Origin: Pseudomonadota bacterium
Lineage (GTDB): Bacteria > Pseudomonadota > Gammaproteobacteria > Burkholderiales > Burkholderiaceae_B
NCBI GenBank assembly: GCA_023440825.1
Contig: JAEXRL010000011.1
Span: 80,905 to 144,904 of the forward strand
DNA length: 64,000 nt
Reading direction: 5' to 3'
Part shown: piece after piece, positions 27,197 to 36,578 of the stretch
Position numbering within the stretch: the stretch's first letter is position 1
Layout of the letters: each line of letters starts with the position of its first letter
Notes under the pieces: model-generated
What the model saw: only the letters and a program-made list of their open reading frames with translations
What the model was told of the DNA's origin: nothing
Database searches by the model: none
Translations under genes and position numbers: made by a program

Positions 27197-27988
27197 TTAC
27201 AGCTTTTGCGTTTCACCCCCCTTGGGACGCCAGGCAAGCAAACGTTCTTCAAAAACGCTTACCAGCCCATCAAGAATCAAAGCAAAAACAGTGAGTACCA
27301 CAATCCCTGCAAAGACGGTATTCACATCCAAAGAGCCTTCCGCCTGCAAGATCAGATATCCCACACCGCTGGCCGAGCCTAGGTATTCACCTACAACCGC
27401 GCCTACGAATGCAAGACCTACCGAGGTGTGCAAACTTGAAAACACCCAACTGGTGGCCGACGGTATATACACAAAGCGCAGTAGTTGCCGACGATTAGCG
27501 CCTAGCATACGTGCGTTATCCAGCAAGGTGGTACTGACTTCACGCACCCCTTGGTAGACATTAAAAAACACGATGAAAAACACCAGCGTGACCGCAAGTG
27601 CCACTTTGGACCAGATACCCAGACCAAACCACATGCCAAAAATAGGTGCCAAAATGACACGAGGCATAGAATTGGCTGCTTTGATATACGGGTCAAGCAA
27701 GGCACTGGCTGAGGGCGATAACCCTAGCCATAAGCCAAAACCCAGACCGCCCACTGTACCAATCACAAACGCCAGCAATGTTTCGCTAAGTGTCACGCCC
27801 AGATGGCGGTAAATATCCCCATTGGTGACAAACCAAGACCAGATGACTTGCGCCACCTCTAGGGGACGACCGAAGAAAAAGGCCATTTGCAAATCCCGAG
27901 TTAGGAAATGCCAAAAAACCAAAACCACTGCCAGGAGTACTAACTGCCAAAAACGCAGACTCCACTTGTTTTTGCCAAAATTAGCCAT
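27197..27988 (-). CDS. ABC transporter permease, sulfonate/nitrate/taurine type
   Basis: Inner-membrane subunit of an SsuC/TauC-like importer. 263 residues from the ATG at 27988, 1 base after the ATPase stop; an in-frame ATG at 28012 lies inside the ATPase gene. About six membrane helices. The permease loop is seen as NARMLGANRRQLLRFVYIPSA (about 165-190), and GEYLGSASGVGYLI is typical of the family. Third gene of the receptor-ATPase-permease cassette. Confidence 0.9.
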   Translation of the reverse strand: MANFGKNKWSLRFWQLVLLAVVLVFWHFLTRDLQMAFFFGRPLEVAQVIWSWFVTNGDIYRHLGVTLSETLLAFVIGTVGGLGFGLWLGLSPSASALLDPYIKAANSMPRVILAPIFGMWFGLGIWSKVALAVTLVFFIVFFNVYQGVREVSTTLLDNARMLGANRRQLLRFVYIPSATSWVFSSLHTSVGLAFVGAVVGEYLGSASGVGYLILQAEGSLDVNTVFAGIVVLTVFALILDGLVSVFEERLLAWRPKGGETQKL

Positions 27989-27989
27989 A

Positions 27990-28796
27990 TTACGCCTGCT
28001 TTTGCTGGGCATAGCCCTTTAATACTTCTTCCCGCAACACATCCCAGATGGCTTGGTGCAACTCCACAAAACGTGGGTTACTACGCACTTCAGCCACATC
28101 CCTGGGCCTGTCCAGATCGATGGTGAACTCGCCAATAGGACGTGTTGCAGGCCCAGCGGCCAGCACAACCACCCTATCGCTCATGGCTATCGCCTCATCC
28201 AAGTCGTGCGTCACGAACAACACCGCCTTACGCTGTGCCATCCATATTTCCAACAGCTCATTTTCCATCAACTGACGAGTTTGTATGTCCAGTGCTGAAA
28301 AGGGCTCATCCATCAGTATCAGATCAGGATCCCGGATTAGGGTTTGCGCCAACATCACTCGTTTGCGCATACCCCCCGACATCTGATGTGGGTAACGGTC
28401 TTCAAAGCCCCCTAAACCCACGCGCTTCATCCAGTCACGAGCCAGCGCCTCACTTTCTGCTGTAGGCTTGCCCGCAAACTCAAGGCCTGCCATGACATTG
28501 GATAAGGCATTGCGCCAGGGAAAGAGAGCCTCACCCTGAAACATGTAACCGGCCCGCTCGTTGACCCCATTCAAGGGCTCGCCAAAAATACTGACGGCCC
28601 CCGAGGAGGGCTGCAACAAGCCAGCCGCCACGTTGAGCAATGTGGACTTACCACAACCTGTGGGGCCCACTACAGAGACAAACTCGCCTGGTGCGATATG
28701 TAAACTGGCATCCTGGACGGCAGTATATAAACCCTGACCGTCCCGGGCCGCAAAGACACAACTGATATTATCAAGATCAAGCGCTAAATCAGGCAT
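27990..28796 (-). CDS. ABC transporter ATPase, sulfonate/nitrate/taurine type
   Basis: SsuB/TauB-like ATPase, 268 residues. Walker A GPTGCGKSTLLN (about 44-55), Q-loop MFQGEALFPWRNAL, signature MSGGMRKRVMLAQ (about 140-152), Walker B LILMDEPFSALD and H-loop VTHDLDEAI. Its start overlaps the end of the receptor gene by 8 bases, so the two are translationally coupled. Confidence 0.92.
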   Translation of the reverse strand: MPDLALDLDNISCVFAARDGQGLYTAVQDASLHIAPGEFVSVVGPTGCGKSTLLNVAAGLLQPSSGAVSIFGEPLNGVNERAGYMFQGEALFPWRNALSNVMAGLEFAGKPTAESEALARDWMKRVGLGGFEDRYPHQMSGGMRKRVMLAQTLIRDPDLILMDEPFSALDIQTRQLMENELLEIWMAQRKAVLFVTHDLDEAIAMSDRVVVLAAGPATRPIGEFTIDLDRPRDVAEVRSNPRFVELHQAIWDVLREEVLKGYAQQKQA

Positions 28797-29829
28797 TGGG
28801 ATACTTCTCGTTCGCCTTTAATGCAAACTCATTCGTAAAAATTTTCTGAATATCGATTTTGCTACGATCAAAGTTGGGTGTGAAAGCAGCAAGTGCATTC
28901 AACGCAGTTTGCGGGCCATCCTCAGGAACTAGTCCATCGGGTGAAAGTGCTGCCCGGTTGGCATCTAGGCACTGCTTGTACAGCTCCACATCATTCAGCA
29001 AATAAGACTCTGGCACGGTTTTCACAATCTCGTCCAAGCTGCTTTCCTGAATCCATTTATCGGCACGCACAATCGCATTTGCCAAGGCCTGAGTGGTGCC
29101 AGGATAACGATCAAGGAAACGCTGCGCCGCATACAAGCATGCCGATGGCATATTGCCGCCAAACACATGCTTGGTTTCCGCAATAGTACGAGTATCGGAA
29201 ATAATCTGTATGGCATCTTCTTTTAGCAAGGTACCAATAACGGGATCTAAATTAGCAATCGCATCAATTTGACCCGTGCGTATAGCCGTAATCGCACCAG
29301 CCCCTGCACCTACACCAATAAAAGAAACATCACTTGGTTTTAAACCGTGCTGCTCTAAAAAGAAACTAACCATCATATTGGTGGAAGAGCCTGGAGCCGT
29401 GACACCAATTTTTTTACCTTTTAAGTCGGCGGGCGATTTGTAATCGGGTAAATTCCGTTTGGAAATGGCAAGCACAATAGCGGGCGCACTGCCTTGCTGC
29501 ACGAAAGCGCGATAAAACTGGCCACGCGACTGTAAGTTAATGGTGTGCTCAAACGCGCCAGAAACAACATCAGCACTACCTCCGACCACCGCTTGCAAAG
29601 CACGCGAGCCACCGGCAAAGTCAACCACGTTGACATCCAGTCCTTCATCGGTAAAAAAACCACGTAACGCGGCAATAGACAAAGGGAGATAGTAAATTAA
29701 AGCCTGACCGCCTACAGCAATCGTCACTTCTTTCTTTTCTATATTTTGAGCACGAGCCCAAGTAGGCAATGCTAATGCAGCTCCTCCTGCTCCAGCCAGC
29801 TTTAACATATCACGACGAGATAATTGCAT
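28789..29829 (-). CDS. Tat-exported ABC substrate-binding protein (NMT1/SsuA-like)
   Basis: Periplasmic receptor of the importer, 346 residues. The N-terminus has a twin-arginine signal: SRRDMLKLAGAGGAALALP ending at WARA, so it is probably exported folded by Tat. The mature part fits the NMT1/THI5-like fold used for sulfonates, taurine, nitrate or pyrimidine precursors: LSIAALRGFFTDEGLDV, ADVVSGAFEHT, LKGKKIGVTAPGSSTNMM. No monooxygenase or other catabolic gene accompanies the cassette, so the ligand is unknown. Confidence 0.88.
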   Translation of the reverse strand: MQLSRRDMLKLAGAGGAALALPTWARAQNIEKKEVTIAVGGQALIYYLPLSIAALRGFFTDEGLDVNVVDFAGGSRALQAVVGGSADVVSGAFEHTINLQSRGQFYRAFVQQGSAPAIVLAISKRNLPDYKSPADLKGKKIGVTAPGSSTNMMVSFFLEQHGLKPSDVSFIGVGAGAGAITAIRTGQIDAIANLDPVIGTLLKEDAIQIISDTRTIAETKHVFGGNMPSACLYAAQRFLDRYPGTTQALANAIVRADKWIQESSLDEIVKTVPESYLLNDVELYKQCLDANRAALSPDGLVPEDGPQTALNALAAFTPNFDRSKIDIQKIFTNEFALKANEKYPNA

Positions 29830-29946
29830 GTTATTTCCTTCTTTTATTTACATTCAGCGCGTAAACATCTATTTCCAGGATAGAAATATCTATTTACGAT
29901 CACAAACGATTAAGTATGGAATAAAACCATAGCAATAGTACAGGCT

Positions 29947-29966
29947 TATCAGGACTTTCCCTGATA
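29947..29966 (-). terminator. short hairpin downstream of recR
   Basis: A 7-bp stem (TATCAGG at 29947-29953 with CCTGATA at 29960-29966) with a 6-base loop overlapping the intergenic edge just after the recR stop codon. No U-run. Weak candidate. Confidence 0.3.
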
Positions 29967-29968
29967 CA

Positions 29969-30574
29969 TTAACGCCTTTCCATGAGCGCCCACGCTAACG
30001 TGCTCGCGTCCACATATTCCAATTCACTACCTGCTGGGACGCCTCGCGCCAAACGCGTTACCTTCAGTCCTTCTGCCGCCAATAACTCGCTCAGGTAGTG
30101 CGCAGTGGTTTCACCTTCAGCAGTGAAATTGGTGGCCAGGATCACTTCTTTGACCTGACCATCACAGGCTCGCTGTACTACGCGCTCAAACTGCAAGGCG
30201 TCTGGCCCCACTCCTTCGAGTGGCGCTAAACGCCCCATCAACACGTAATACAAGCCTTTATAACCGTGCGTCGCTTCAATCATATTTTGATCAGTCGGGG
30301 TTTCCACCACACACAATAAGCTGGCGTCACGACGAGCACTGGTACACGTACCGCACACCTGGACCTCGGTAAAGCTATTACAACGTGTGCAATGGCGCAG
30401 GCCTGTCACGGCCTGCTCCAGACTACGGCCCAACTGCGCTGCTGCTGCAATGTCATGCTGCAATAGATGGTAGGCCATGCGCCGCGCACTGCGCTCGCCT
30501 ACCCCCGGCAAACGACGCAAAGCCTGAATCAGGTTTTTGAGTGGTTCGGGTTCGGCCAGCAAGGGTTCATTCAT
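29969..30574 (-). CDS. recR: recombination mediator RecR
   Basis: Works with RecF and RecO to load RecA at gaps. 201 residues, usual length. An N-terminal helix-hairpin-helix (LRRLPGVGERSARRMAYHLL) precedes the zinc finger CTRCNSFTEVQVCGTC (about 58-73), then the TOPRIM domain (LCVVETPTDQNMIEATHGYKGLYYVLMG). Last gene of dnaX-ybaB-recR, starting 12 bases after the ybaB stop, the order conserved across proteobacteria. Confidence 0.97.
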   Translation of the reverse strand: MNEPLLAEPEPLKNLIQALRRLPGVGERSARRMAYHLLQHDIAAAAQLGRSLEQAVTGLRHCTRCNSFTEVQVCGTCTSARRDASLLCVVETPTDQNMIEATHGYKGLYYVLMGRLAPLEGVGPDALQFERVVQRACDGQVKEVILATNFTAEGETTAHYLSELLAAEGLKVTRLARGVPAGSELEYVDASTLAWALMERR

Positions 30575-30586
30575 AGCGCTTACGGC

Positions 30587-30913
30587 TTAAAATGGCAACT
30601 TCATGCCGGGTGGCAAAGGCATACCCGCTGTGAGTGCAGACATTTTTTCCTGTGATGTGGTCTCTGCTTTACGTAGCGCGTCATTGAATGCCGCCGCTAC
30701 CAAGTCTTCTATCATTTCTTTGTCATCTTCCATCAGGCTAGGATCTATATTGACGCGACGCACGTCATGACGACAATTCATGGTGACTTTCACCAAGCCA
30801 CCACCCGAGGTACCTTCGACCTCAATTTCGGCCAGTTCTTCCTGAGCCTTTTTCATGTTTTCCTGCATTTGCTGAGCCTGACGCATCAAGCCGGCGATTT
30901 GACCTTTCATCAT
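30587..30913 (-). CDS. ybaB: nucleoid-associated protein YbaB/EbfC
   Basis: Small DNA-binding dimer (family knowledge). 108 residues from the first of two adjacent ATGs (30913 and 30910), giving MMKGQIAGLMRQAQQMQENMKK as in relatives; the longer in-frame start at 31003 lies within dnaX. The coiled N-terminus is followed by GTSGGGLVKVTMNCRHDVRRV and the conserved DLVAAAFNDALRKAE. The C-terminus MPLPPGMKLPF matches the E. coli protein closely. Between dnaX and recR. Confidence 0.95.
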   Translation of the reverse strand: MMKGQIAGLMRQAQQMQENMKKAQEELAEIEVEGTSGGGLVKVTMNCRHDVRRVNIDPSLMEDDKEMIEDLVAAAFNDALRKAETTSQEKMSALTAGMPLPPGMKLPF

Positions 30914-30944
30914 GATGTTATTTTCCAAAAAAAGAGGCCACCTA

Positions 30945-33017
30945 TCAGGCAGCTCGGACAATAGGGCTTGCTTTGACTGAACCGGGCTTGAGCTGGCCGT
31001 CAAAACGTTGAATTAGTGCTAGCACCAAAGGATTATGGGGCGCCTGCTCTTCGGCTTGTCGTTGCCGCTCAGCCAGTTGCGCTTGTTCTACGGCGTACGC
31101 TGTACCATCACCGGTGCTGCCATATTCGATCGAAAGCTGGACTGCTTGACCAAAATACTCTGACAAAACAGTACGTAGACGCACCCTTGCTTGGCTATCA
31201 TCAGCCGACTTGATTTGTACACGCAAGCGCACTTCATTTTGAGTACCGGACAACCATTCACTTTGTCGGGCTAGCTCCGCGGCCCAGCCGCTTAAAGGTA
31301 AAGCATCAGCCACTTCAGGCCACTGCTCGTAACGCATATTTTCGAGCTTAGGCCGTTTAGAGCCAGCCACAGAGGGGGTCGCTCGCGCCAAGGCTTGAGC
31401 CCCGCCCACCATATCTGCAATCGGGACGTTATCTGGCATGAGTGCCGCAGGCGCGGCAACCGGCTCGCCCTCGTCTTCGGCATCTTCCAAAAATGCAGGG
31501 TTTGGCTGATAATTTTCAAAATCGTCGTCTGCGGGTATCTGATGCCAGTCAGGCACCTGATCGCTAGCCGGATCCGCAACTTGATCCGTACTCACCTGTG
31601 AGGCCGGTTCCGTCTTTGCCTGCACAGGAGCAGGTTCAGGCTCTCGTTCAAGCTGAGGCTCATCAGGTGCATGGCTATACTGTGTTGGCTCTGCGACTGG
31701 CTCAGTCGCCTTTGGAGCGCTAACAAAGCGCGGCTCGGGCTGCTCTTCCCAGGCGGGCACCCCTACACTAGGCTCAGGTTCGGAGTGCTGCTCAGCCTTG
31801 GCTTGAGCATCAGGCGCAGGCGCAACAGGCGTGATGGTTTCGAGCGGCGGGGACGGTACATCTGCCGGCCCCTCAGGTGCCGCACTCTGCTCAGTTCTCG
31901 ACCCATCAGGGCCTGCGGGTGGCGGTGTAATGGGCTCAGGCAATAAAGCCAACATGCGCAAACACGCCATGACAAAGCCCGCATACTCATCGGGCGCTAA
32001 GCTCAACTCTTGACGACTGTGCACCGCGACAGAATAAAACAACTGCACATGATCAGCACTGAGTAAGCCCGCCATGTCTCGAACAGGCGCTGCCAACGCG
32101 TCATCATCGCTAATCGCGCCAGGAATACGCTGTTCTATCGCAATTCGTGATAGTAATACCGCCAAATCGGACAAGGCACCAGAAAACGATAGGCCGCGCA
32201 AGGCTAAATCGTCGGCAATCTGCACAATGCCTTGGGCGTCATAGTTAAGCAAAGCGCGCAGCAACTGTGCAAGATGGCTTTGGTCTATGGTGCCAAGCAT
32301 GGCCTGCACCGCAGCGGTGCTAATGTTACCCGAACTGTACGCTATGGCCTGATCGGTCAGTGATAAAGCATCTCGCATGGAGCCATCGGCCGCTTGAGCC
32401 AATAAGCGTAAAGCAGGGGTCTCTGTTGGCATTTGCTCTTGTTCGAGCAAATGCTGCAGATGATCAACAATGGCAGGCACTGTCATTTGCTTCAAATTAA
32501 ACTGTAAGCAACGCGAGAGTACCGTCACGGGTATTTTTTGTGGGTCCGTGGTGGCCAGTATGAACTTAACGTGTGCTGGAGGCTCTTCCAAGGTTTTAAG
32601 CATGGCATTAAATGCATGCCCCGTCAGCATATGCACTTCGTCAATCATGTAGACTTTGTAGCGCCCAGAGCTTGGCGCGTAAATCGCTTGCTCCAGTAAT
32701 TGCGACATTTCCTCTACACCACGATTTGACGCGGCATCCAATTCGACATAATCGACAAAACGCCCCGCATCGATTTCAGTACAGGCTCGACACACGCCAC
32801 ACGGATTGGCCGTAATACCGGTTTCACAGTTCAACGACTTGGCCAAAATACGCGCCAGAGTCGTTTTACCCACACCACGTGTGCCGGTAAATAACCAGGC
32901 ATGGTGCAAACGCTGTGTTTCCAAGGCATGGGTAAGGGCCTTAACCACATGATCCTGGCCAATCAGAGTATCAAAGGAGCGGGGTCGCCATTTACGCGCT
33001 AGAACTAAGTACGTCAT
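30945..33017 (-). CDS. dnaX: DNA polymerase III subunits gamma/tau
   Basis: Clamp-loader ATPase and organiser of the replisome. 690 residues from the ATG at 33017 (MTYLVLARKWRPRSFDTLIGQ). Walker A GTRGVGKTTLARILAKSLNC, the zinc site CETGITANPCGVCRAC, the EVHMLTGHAFNAMLKTLEEPP segment and sensor TTDPQKIPVTVLSRC are all present. Domain III ends near residue 375. A roughly 170-residue Pro/Glu/Ala-rich linker follows, then the tau-type C-terminal domain V. I saw no obvious A-rich slippery heptamer, so production of a frameshifted gamma is not supported. A 10-codon reading frame overlaps the start. Confidence 0.95.
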   Translation of the reverse strand: MTYLVLARKWRPRSFDTLIGQDHVVKALTHALETQRLHHAWLFTGTRGVGKTTLARILAKSLNCETGITANPCGVCRACTEIDAGRFVDYVELDAASNRGVEEMSQLLEQAIYAPSSGRYKVYMIDEVHMLTGHAFNAMLKTLEEPPAHVKFILATTDPQKIPVTVLSRCLQFNLKQMTVPAIVDHLQHLLEQEQMPTETPALRLLAQAADGSMRDALSLTDQAIAYSSGNISTAAVQAMLGTIDQSHLAQLLRALLNYDAQGIVQIADDLALRGLSFSGALSDLAVLLSRIAIEQRIPGAISDDDALAAPVRDMAGLLSADHVQLFYSVAVHSRQELSLAPDEYAGFVMACLRMLALLPEPITPPPAGPDGSRTEQSAAPEGPADVPSPPLETITPVAPAPDAQAKAEQHSEPEPSVGVPAWEEQPEPRFVSAPKATEPVAEPTQYSHAPDEPQLEREPEPAPVQAKTEPASQVSTDQVADPASDQVPDWHQIPADDDFENYQPNPAFLEDAEDEGEPVAAPAALMPDNVPIADMVGGAQALARATPSVAGSKRPKLENMRYEQWPEVADALPLSGWAAELARQSEWLSGTQNEVRLRVQIKSADDSQARVRLRTVLSEYFGQAVQLSIEYGSTGDGTAYAVEQAQLAERQRQAEEQAPHNPLVLALIQRFDGQLKPGSVKASPIVRAA

Positions 33018-33146
33018 GCATATTGCAGATAGAGATCCGCCTCCATAAACCAAGTAGCAAAAAGTGTACCGGATTCGGCAAGCAAGAGGGGAACAAGATT
33101 GAATCAGAAGATAGACATGACCCCATACACCAAGGCCAAATTAGAT

Positions 33147-33241
33147 GGCGAGCCTGACTCCGGCACTGACTCTGCACGGCTATGGCTGCTTCGTTCCCGA
33201 CCTGACCAGGTTCACCACCGAACCATGCGGAGGGGCCCGCC
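33147..33241 (-). ncRNA. ffs: 4.5S signal recognition particle RNA
   Basis: RNA of the bacterial SRP, which binds Ffh and targets membrane proteins. About 95 nt. The ends pair over 8 bases (GGCGGGCC at the 5' end, GGCTCGCC at the 3' end), then CTCCG pairs with CGGAG. The conserved apical domain GGTCAGGTC...GAAGCAGCC carries a GGAA tetraloop closed by C-G/G-C pairs (33194-33197). A -10-like TAAACT on the minus strand at 33249-33254 fits a start at about 33242, so the promoter lies in the last codons of the addA-like gene. It sits upstream of dnaX. Confidence 0.95.
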
Positions 33242-33257
33242 ACGAAGTAGTTTACCA

Positions 33258-36200
33258 CTAATCTGCTTGGTACGGCAGCCATAAATCGATGCGCGGAAAA
33301 TAAAGCACGGCTTTAGCCGGTCGCCCATCTAGGCCTGAGACCTGCTGGCAGTAGCGCTCCAACTGCTCTGCGTAGGCAACAGACATACGCGCAGCAAAGC
33401 TATCTAGCGTTTCATTATCATGGGGCACGGATGTTTTATAGTCCACCACCAGCCAATGATCTTCTTGAGAGATGGCCAAGTCTATGATGGAAACACGCCC
33501 CGTGCCGTCGAGTAAAGACCATTCACGATGTGCTCGGCTGACGCTTAACAACCATTGCCCCCGAGCGGACTGGCATGTTGCCAGCAAAGTTTCCAGCACA
33601 ATCTGGCTGGCATCGTTCACCTGAGCCTGAGCCACTCCCGCCCGTCGCAACTGCAAAGCCATAATGCTCAGACTGTCGCGCAAACGCGCCTCACTCCAGT
33701 GGTTGATGCCATCCCGACCCAGACGCTCTAACCAAGCATGCGCCACATCGCCCATCGCCCGCTCAGCGCCTAGCTCCGGGCTCCACTGCCAAGCTTGGTA
33801 ACGATGCTCAATAAAGTCCGTCTGGGTTTGAGCCGCAGTCAAGGCCTCCAGCGGCAATCGCCGCAGCGTTCGTACACTGAGCGGCGCCTTACTCTGTATG
33901 TCTTGTGCCTGTTGTGCCAGACATGTCCACTGAGGAACATCAGGCACCTGCAAAACTGACCAGAGTCTACTTAATAAAGAGCGGGCATCGGGTATTTGCA
34001 CACTAGAGTCGGCCTTTACCCCTAGCTCTGCGCACAAATGCAGCTCCTGCCGAGCCCGAGTGACGGCGACATACATCAGACGACGTACTTCCTGCTCTGC
34101 GCGGTACTTTTCCCGTTGTGCCAAAAACCGAGCGATAGGATCGCGCTCATCGCTACCACGGTGCCCCAGTGGCCCTAGCAGCAGGCTGTCTGGGGTCTGC
34201 TCTATACGTATCAAAGGGTCTTTGTCAGCAGCCGAAATGTGATGCAGCCCATACAAAATGACCGATTCAAACTCCAAGCCCTTAGACTTGTGTATGGTCA
34301 TTACCTCAACAGCAGAGCCCGCATTCTGAGGCGTCGCATACAATTTGCGGATACGCTGCTCCAACTCTTCCTGATCTGGGGGACTATAAGGGCAGAGCTC
34401 CTCGAGCAGAGCAAATACCTGCTCAGCATCTGCCTGATCCGTAGGCTGCGCATAGGCTTGATCGCCTCCCAAACGTCGCCAGCAGCGCTGCACCCAGGCC
34501 GCAAAAGGAAACTGCCCACTACGATTTTTAGCATCCAGAAGCACCTGACTCACGTGCTGCAAGCGCTGCCACTGATCTGGCAAATAGTCTTGCTGATTAG
34601 CACTGGCCAGCAGTTCGGGCATACTGGTACGCGCACAAGACGCGCACAGGGTGTGCAAACTATGCAAAGTGAGACCGCAAAGCGGAGAACGCAAGAGTGC
34701 CAAATACGCCAGCCTGTCGCCCGGATGTGACAAAGCTCGTATCAGTTGTACCAAATCAGCCACAACAGGGCGCTGCGCCAAACTCTCTAGTTCCACCGCA
34801 CGACAAGGGATATTGTTCTCTTGCAAAAGACGCACTAAGCCACGCAAGTTAGAACGCGTACGCACCAAAATAGCGACTGGATGCGGTCTATCGGGGTACC
34901 GGTCCAAAGCGGCACGCACCAATTCCAGCACAGTAGCACGAGACTGCTCTTGAGCGTGCTGGGCGGCAGCCTGAACGTAATCCTCGTGCTGTTCACGGTA
35001 GTGCCAAGCGGGATGAAAGTGTGTGCGCAAGCCCTCGTCACCGGAGTTAAAAGCAACCGAAGGCGCATAACTGACACTTCCCATCAAAGGATCTGCGCGC
35101 TCGGAAAACAAATGCACTCCCGCCTCATTCACCCAGTCAACAACACGAGGGTGAGAGCGGAAATTATTACTCAACTGCAACGTTTCTAAAGGCACTGCAC
35201 CTAACAACCCGGCTTGACTAACACGTAAAAACAAGCCTACTTCTGCTTTACGGAAACGGTAGATGGATTGCATGGGATCACCCACTAAGAATAGCGTGCG
35301 ACCATCTGACTGCTCCCAGCCGGAGGTAAGTTTTTCCAATAATTGAACCTGAGAGTGGCTGGTATCCTGAAACTCGTCCACCAATAAATGCTGAATGGCT
35401 TTGTCCATGGACAACAGCAAATCGCCCGGCTCATCGGCACGTCCTAATGCCAGTAGTGCTCGTTGTGAAATCTCGGTGAAATCCACCTCAGAGGCCTGAG
35501 CAAAGCATAATTTAAGCTGTGCAGAGGCTAGCCACAGCACCTCTATCAAATTACTAAGAATGCGCGCCTGCTCAGGGCTGTAACCCTGAGGCAAGCCCGG
35601 CACACGTGCCAATAAGCCCACCCATGGGGCGCCCTCCGCATACGTGCCTAGCCATTCTGTTATGCCTTCTTTTTCAGCAGTTTTAGGTGGAAACCCCTGT
35701 CGTGCATCCACCCGCTTACGCAGACTGCCCGTCCCTGTTAGCAGCGCTGCGGCCAAGGCCTGCCAACGCGGCAAGGCCTCCACAGTCGCCTCGAACGCCT
35801 CACCATCCCAGTCGGATAATACCCAGCTCTCAGATTCCGGCCCCAGTGTCTGAGCGGCAAAACGCAAAGGCCCAGCAAGCTGCTTTGCCCAAGCAGTCGG
35901 CATGGCATCCAACAATTGAGCAAGCTGCTGCTCCACCACCTCTTGCAAGCACTGTCGTAACACGTCCATATCGTCGGCATTGGCCAGTACAGACTGCCAT
36001 TGATCCCGACTAGCCAGCATATCGGCCAACACTTCCCGCGCCGCCAGTATATTGACATCCATGTGCTCAAGAAAGCGCTCTACCGACTCCTCGGTTTCAA
36101 CCATATCCAAACAGGCTTGAGCCGCTGCCTCGTAATGTACACGGGCATCATGGGCAATGGCTGGCATCCCCCCCAATCCGCTCACCCAGGGCATTCCGTG

Positions 36201-36578
36201 CACCAAATGCGCGCATAAGGCATCAATAGTGCGTATGCTAAGACGTGCGGGAAACTCAAGTAAATCCCAGCCCATCTCGCGATTACGTTGCATGGCGGCA
36301 CAAGCCAGCTCCCAACTGCGTACCTTATAGGGTTCCTGTGGCCGCTCACTGTCCGCACTGGCTAGCTTTTCTAGCACACGCGCATGCATTTCAGCCGCCG
36401 CTTTACGGGTAAAGGTAATCGCAACAATTTCCTCGGGACGCTGCGCCCTAGCAAGCAAGGCCAAGATTCTATCGGTGAGCAGTTCCGTTTTGCCTGAGCC
36501 CGCTGGCGCCTGCACCAGATAAGAATGATTGGGATCAATAGCCCGCTCACGGGCCAGACGATCACTGGGCTGCTTCAT
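33258..36578 (-). CDS. addA: AddA-like UvrD-family helicase/nuclease
   Basis: Probable subunit of a two-protein exonuclease/helicase that processes double-strand breaks for RecA (AddAB/RecBCD function). 1106 residues from the ATG at 36578, with AGGAG just upstream. Superfamily 1 helicase motifs: I QAPAGSGKTELLT, Ia VAITFTRKAAAEMHARV, II LLVDEFQDTS, III FLVGDPMQSIYRFRKAEVGLF, V TIHKSKGLEFESVILYGL and VI RRLMYVAVTRARQELHL. The C-terminus has a PD-(D/E)XK nuclease motif (IIDLAISQEDHWLVVDYKTS). It overlaps the upstream addB-like gene by 17 bases. Confidence 0.88.
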   Translation of the reverse strand: MKQPSDRLARERAIDPNHSYLVQAPAGSGKTELLTDRILALLARAQRPEEIVAITFTRKAAAEMHARVLEKLASADSERPQEPYKVRSWELACAAMQRNREMGWDLLEFPARLSIRTIDALCAHLVHGMPWVSGLGGMPAIAHDARVHYEAAAQACLDMVETEESVERFLEHMDVNILAAREVLADMLASRDQWQSVLANADDMDVLRQCLQEVVEQQLAQLLDAMPTAWAKQLAGPLRFAAQTLGPESESWVLSDWDGEAFEATVEALPRWQALAAALLTGTGSLRKRVDARQGFPPKTAEKEGITEWLGTYAEGAPWVGLLARVPGLPQGYSPEQARILSNLIEVLWLASAQLKLCFAQASEVDFTEISQRALLALGRADEPGDLLLSMDKAIQHLLVDEFQDTSHSQVQLLEKLTSGWEQSDGRTLFLVGDPMQSIYRFRKAEVGLFLRVSQAGLLGAVPLETLQLSNNFRSHPRVVDWVNEAGVHLFSERADPLMGSVSYAPSVAFNSGDEGLRTHFHPAWHYREQHEDYVQAAAQHAQEQSRATVLELVRAALDRYPDRPHPVAILVRTRSNLRGLVRLLQENNIPCRAVELESLAQRPVVADLVQLIRALSHPGDRLAYLALLRSPLCGLTLHSLHTLCASCARTSMPELLASANQQDYLPDQWQRLQHVSQVLLDAKNRSGQFPFAAWVQRCWRRLGGDQAYAQPTDQADAEQVFALLEELCPYSPPDQEELEQRIRKLYATPQNAGSAVEVMTIHKSKGLEFESVILYGLHHISAADKDPLIRIEQTPDSLLLGPLGHRGSDERDPIARFLAQREKYRAEQEVRRLMYVAVTRARQELHLCAELGVKADSSVQIPDARSLLSRLWSVLQVPDVPQWTCLAQQAQDIQSKAPLSVRTLRRLPLEALTAAQTQTDFIEHRYQAWQWSPELGAERAMGDVAHAWLERLGRDGINHWSEARLRDSLSIMALQLRRAGVAQAQVNDASQIVLETLLATCQSARGQWLLSVSRAHREWSLLDGTGRVSIIDLAISQEDHWLVVDYKTSVPHDNETLDSFAARMSVAYAEQLERYCQQVSGLDGRPAKAVLYFPRIDLWLPYQAD

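Noticed and set aside
31400..32000. Programmed frameshift site in dnaX for a gamma subunit
   Set aside because: I looked for an A-rich slippery heptamer in the linker region and saw none.
34239..34730. 163-codon frame antisense to the AddA-like gene
   Set aside because: Opposite a region with clear helicase coding content; no family resemblance.
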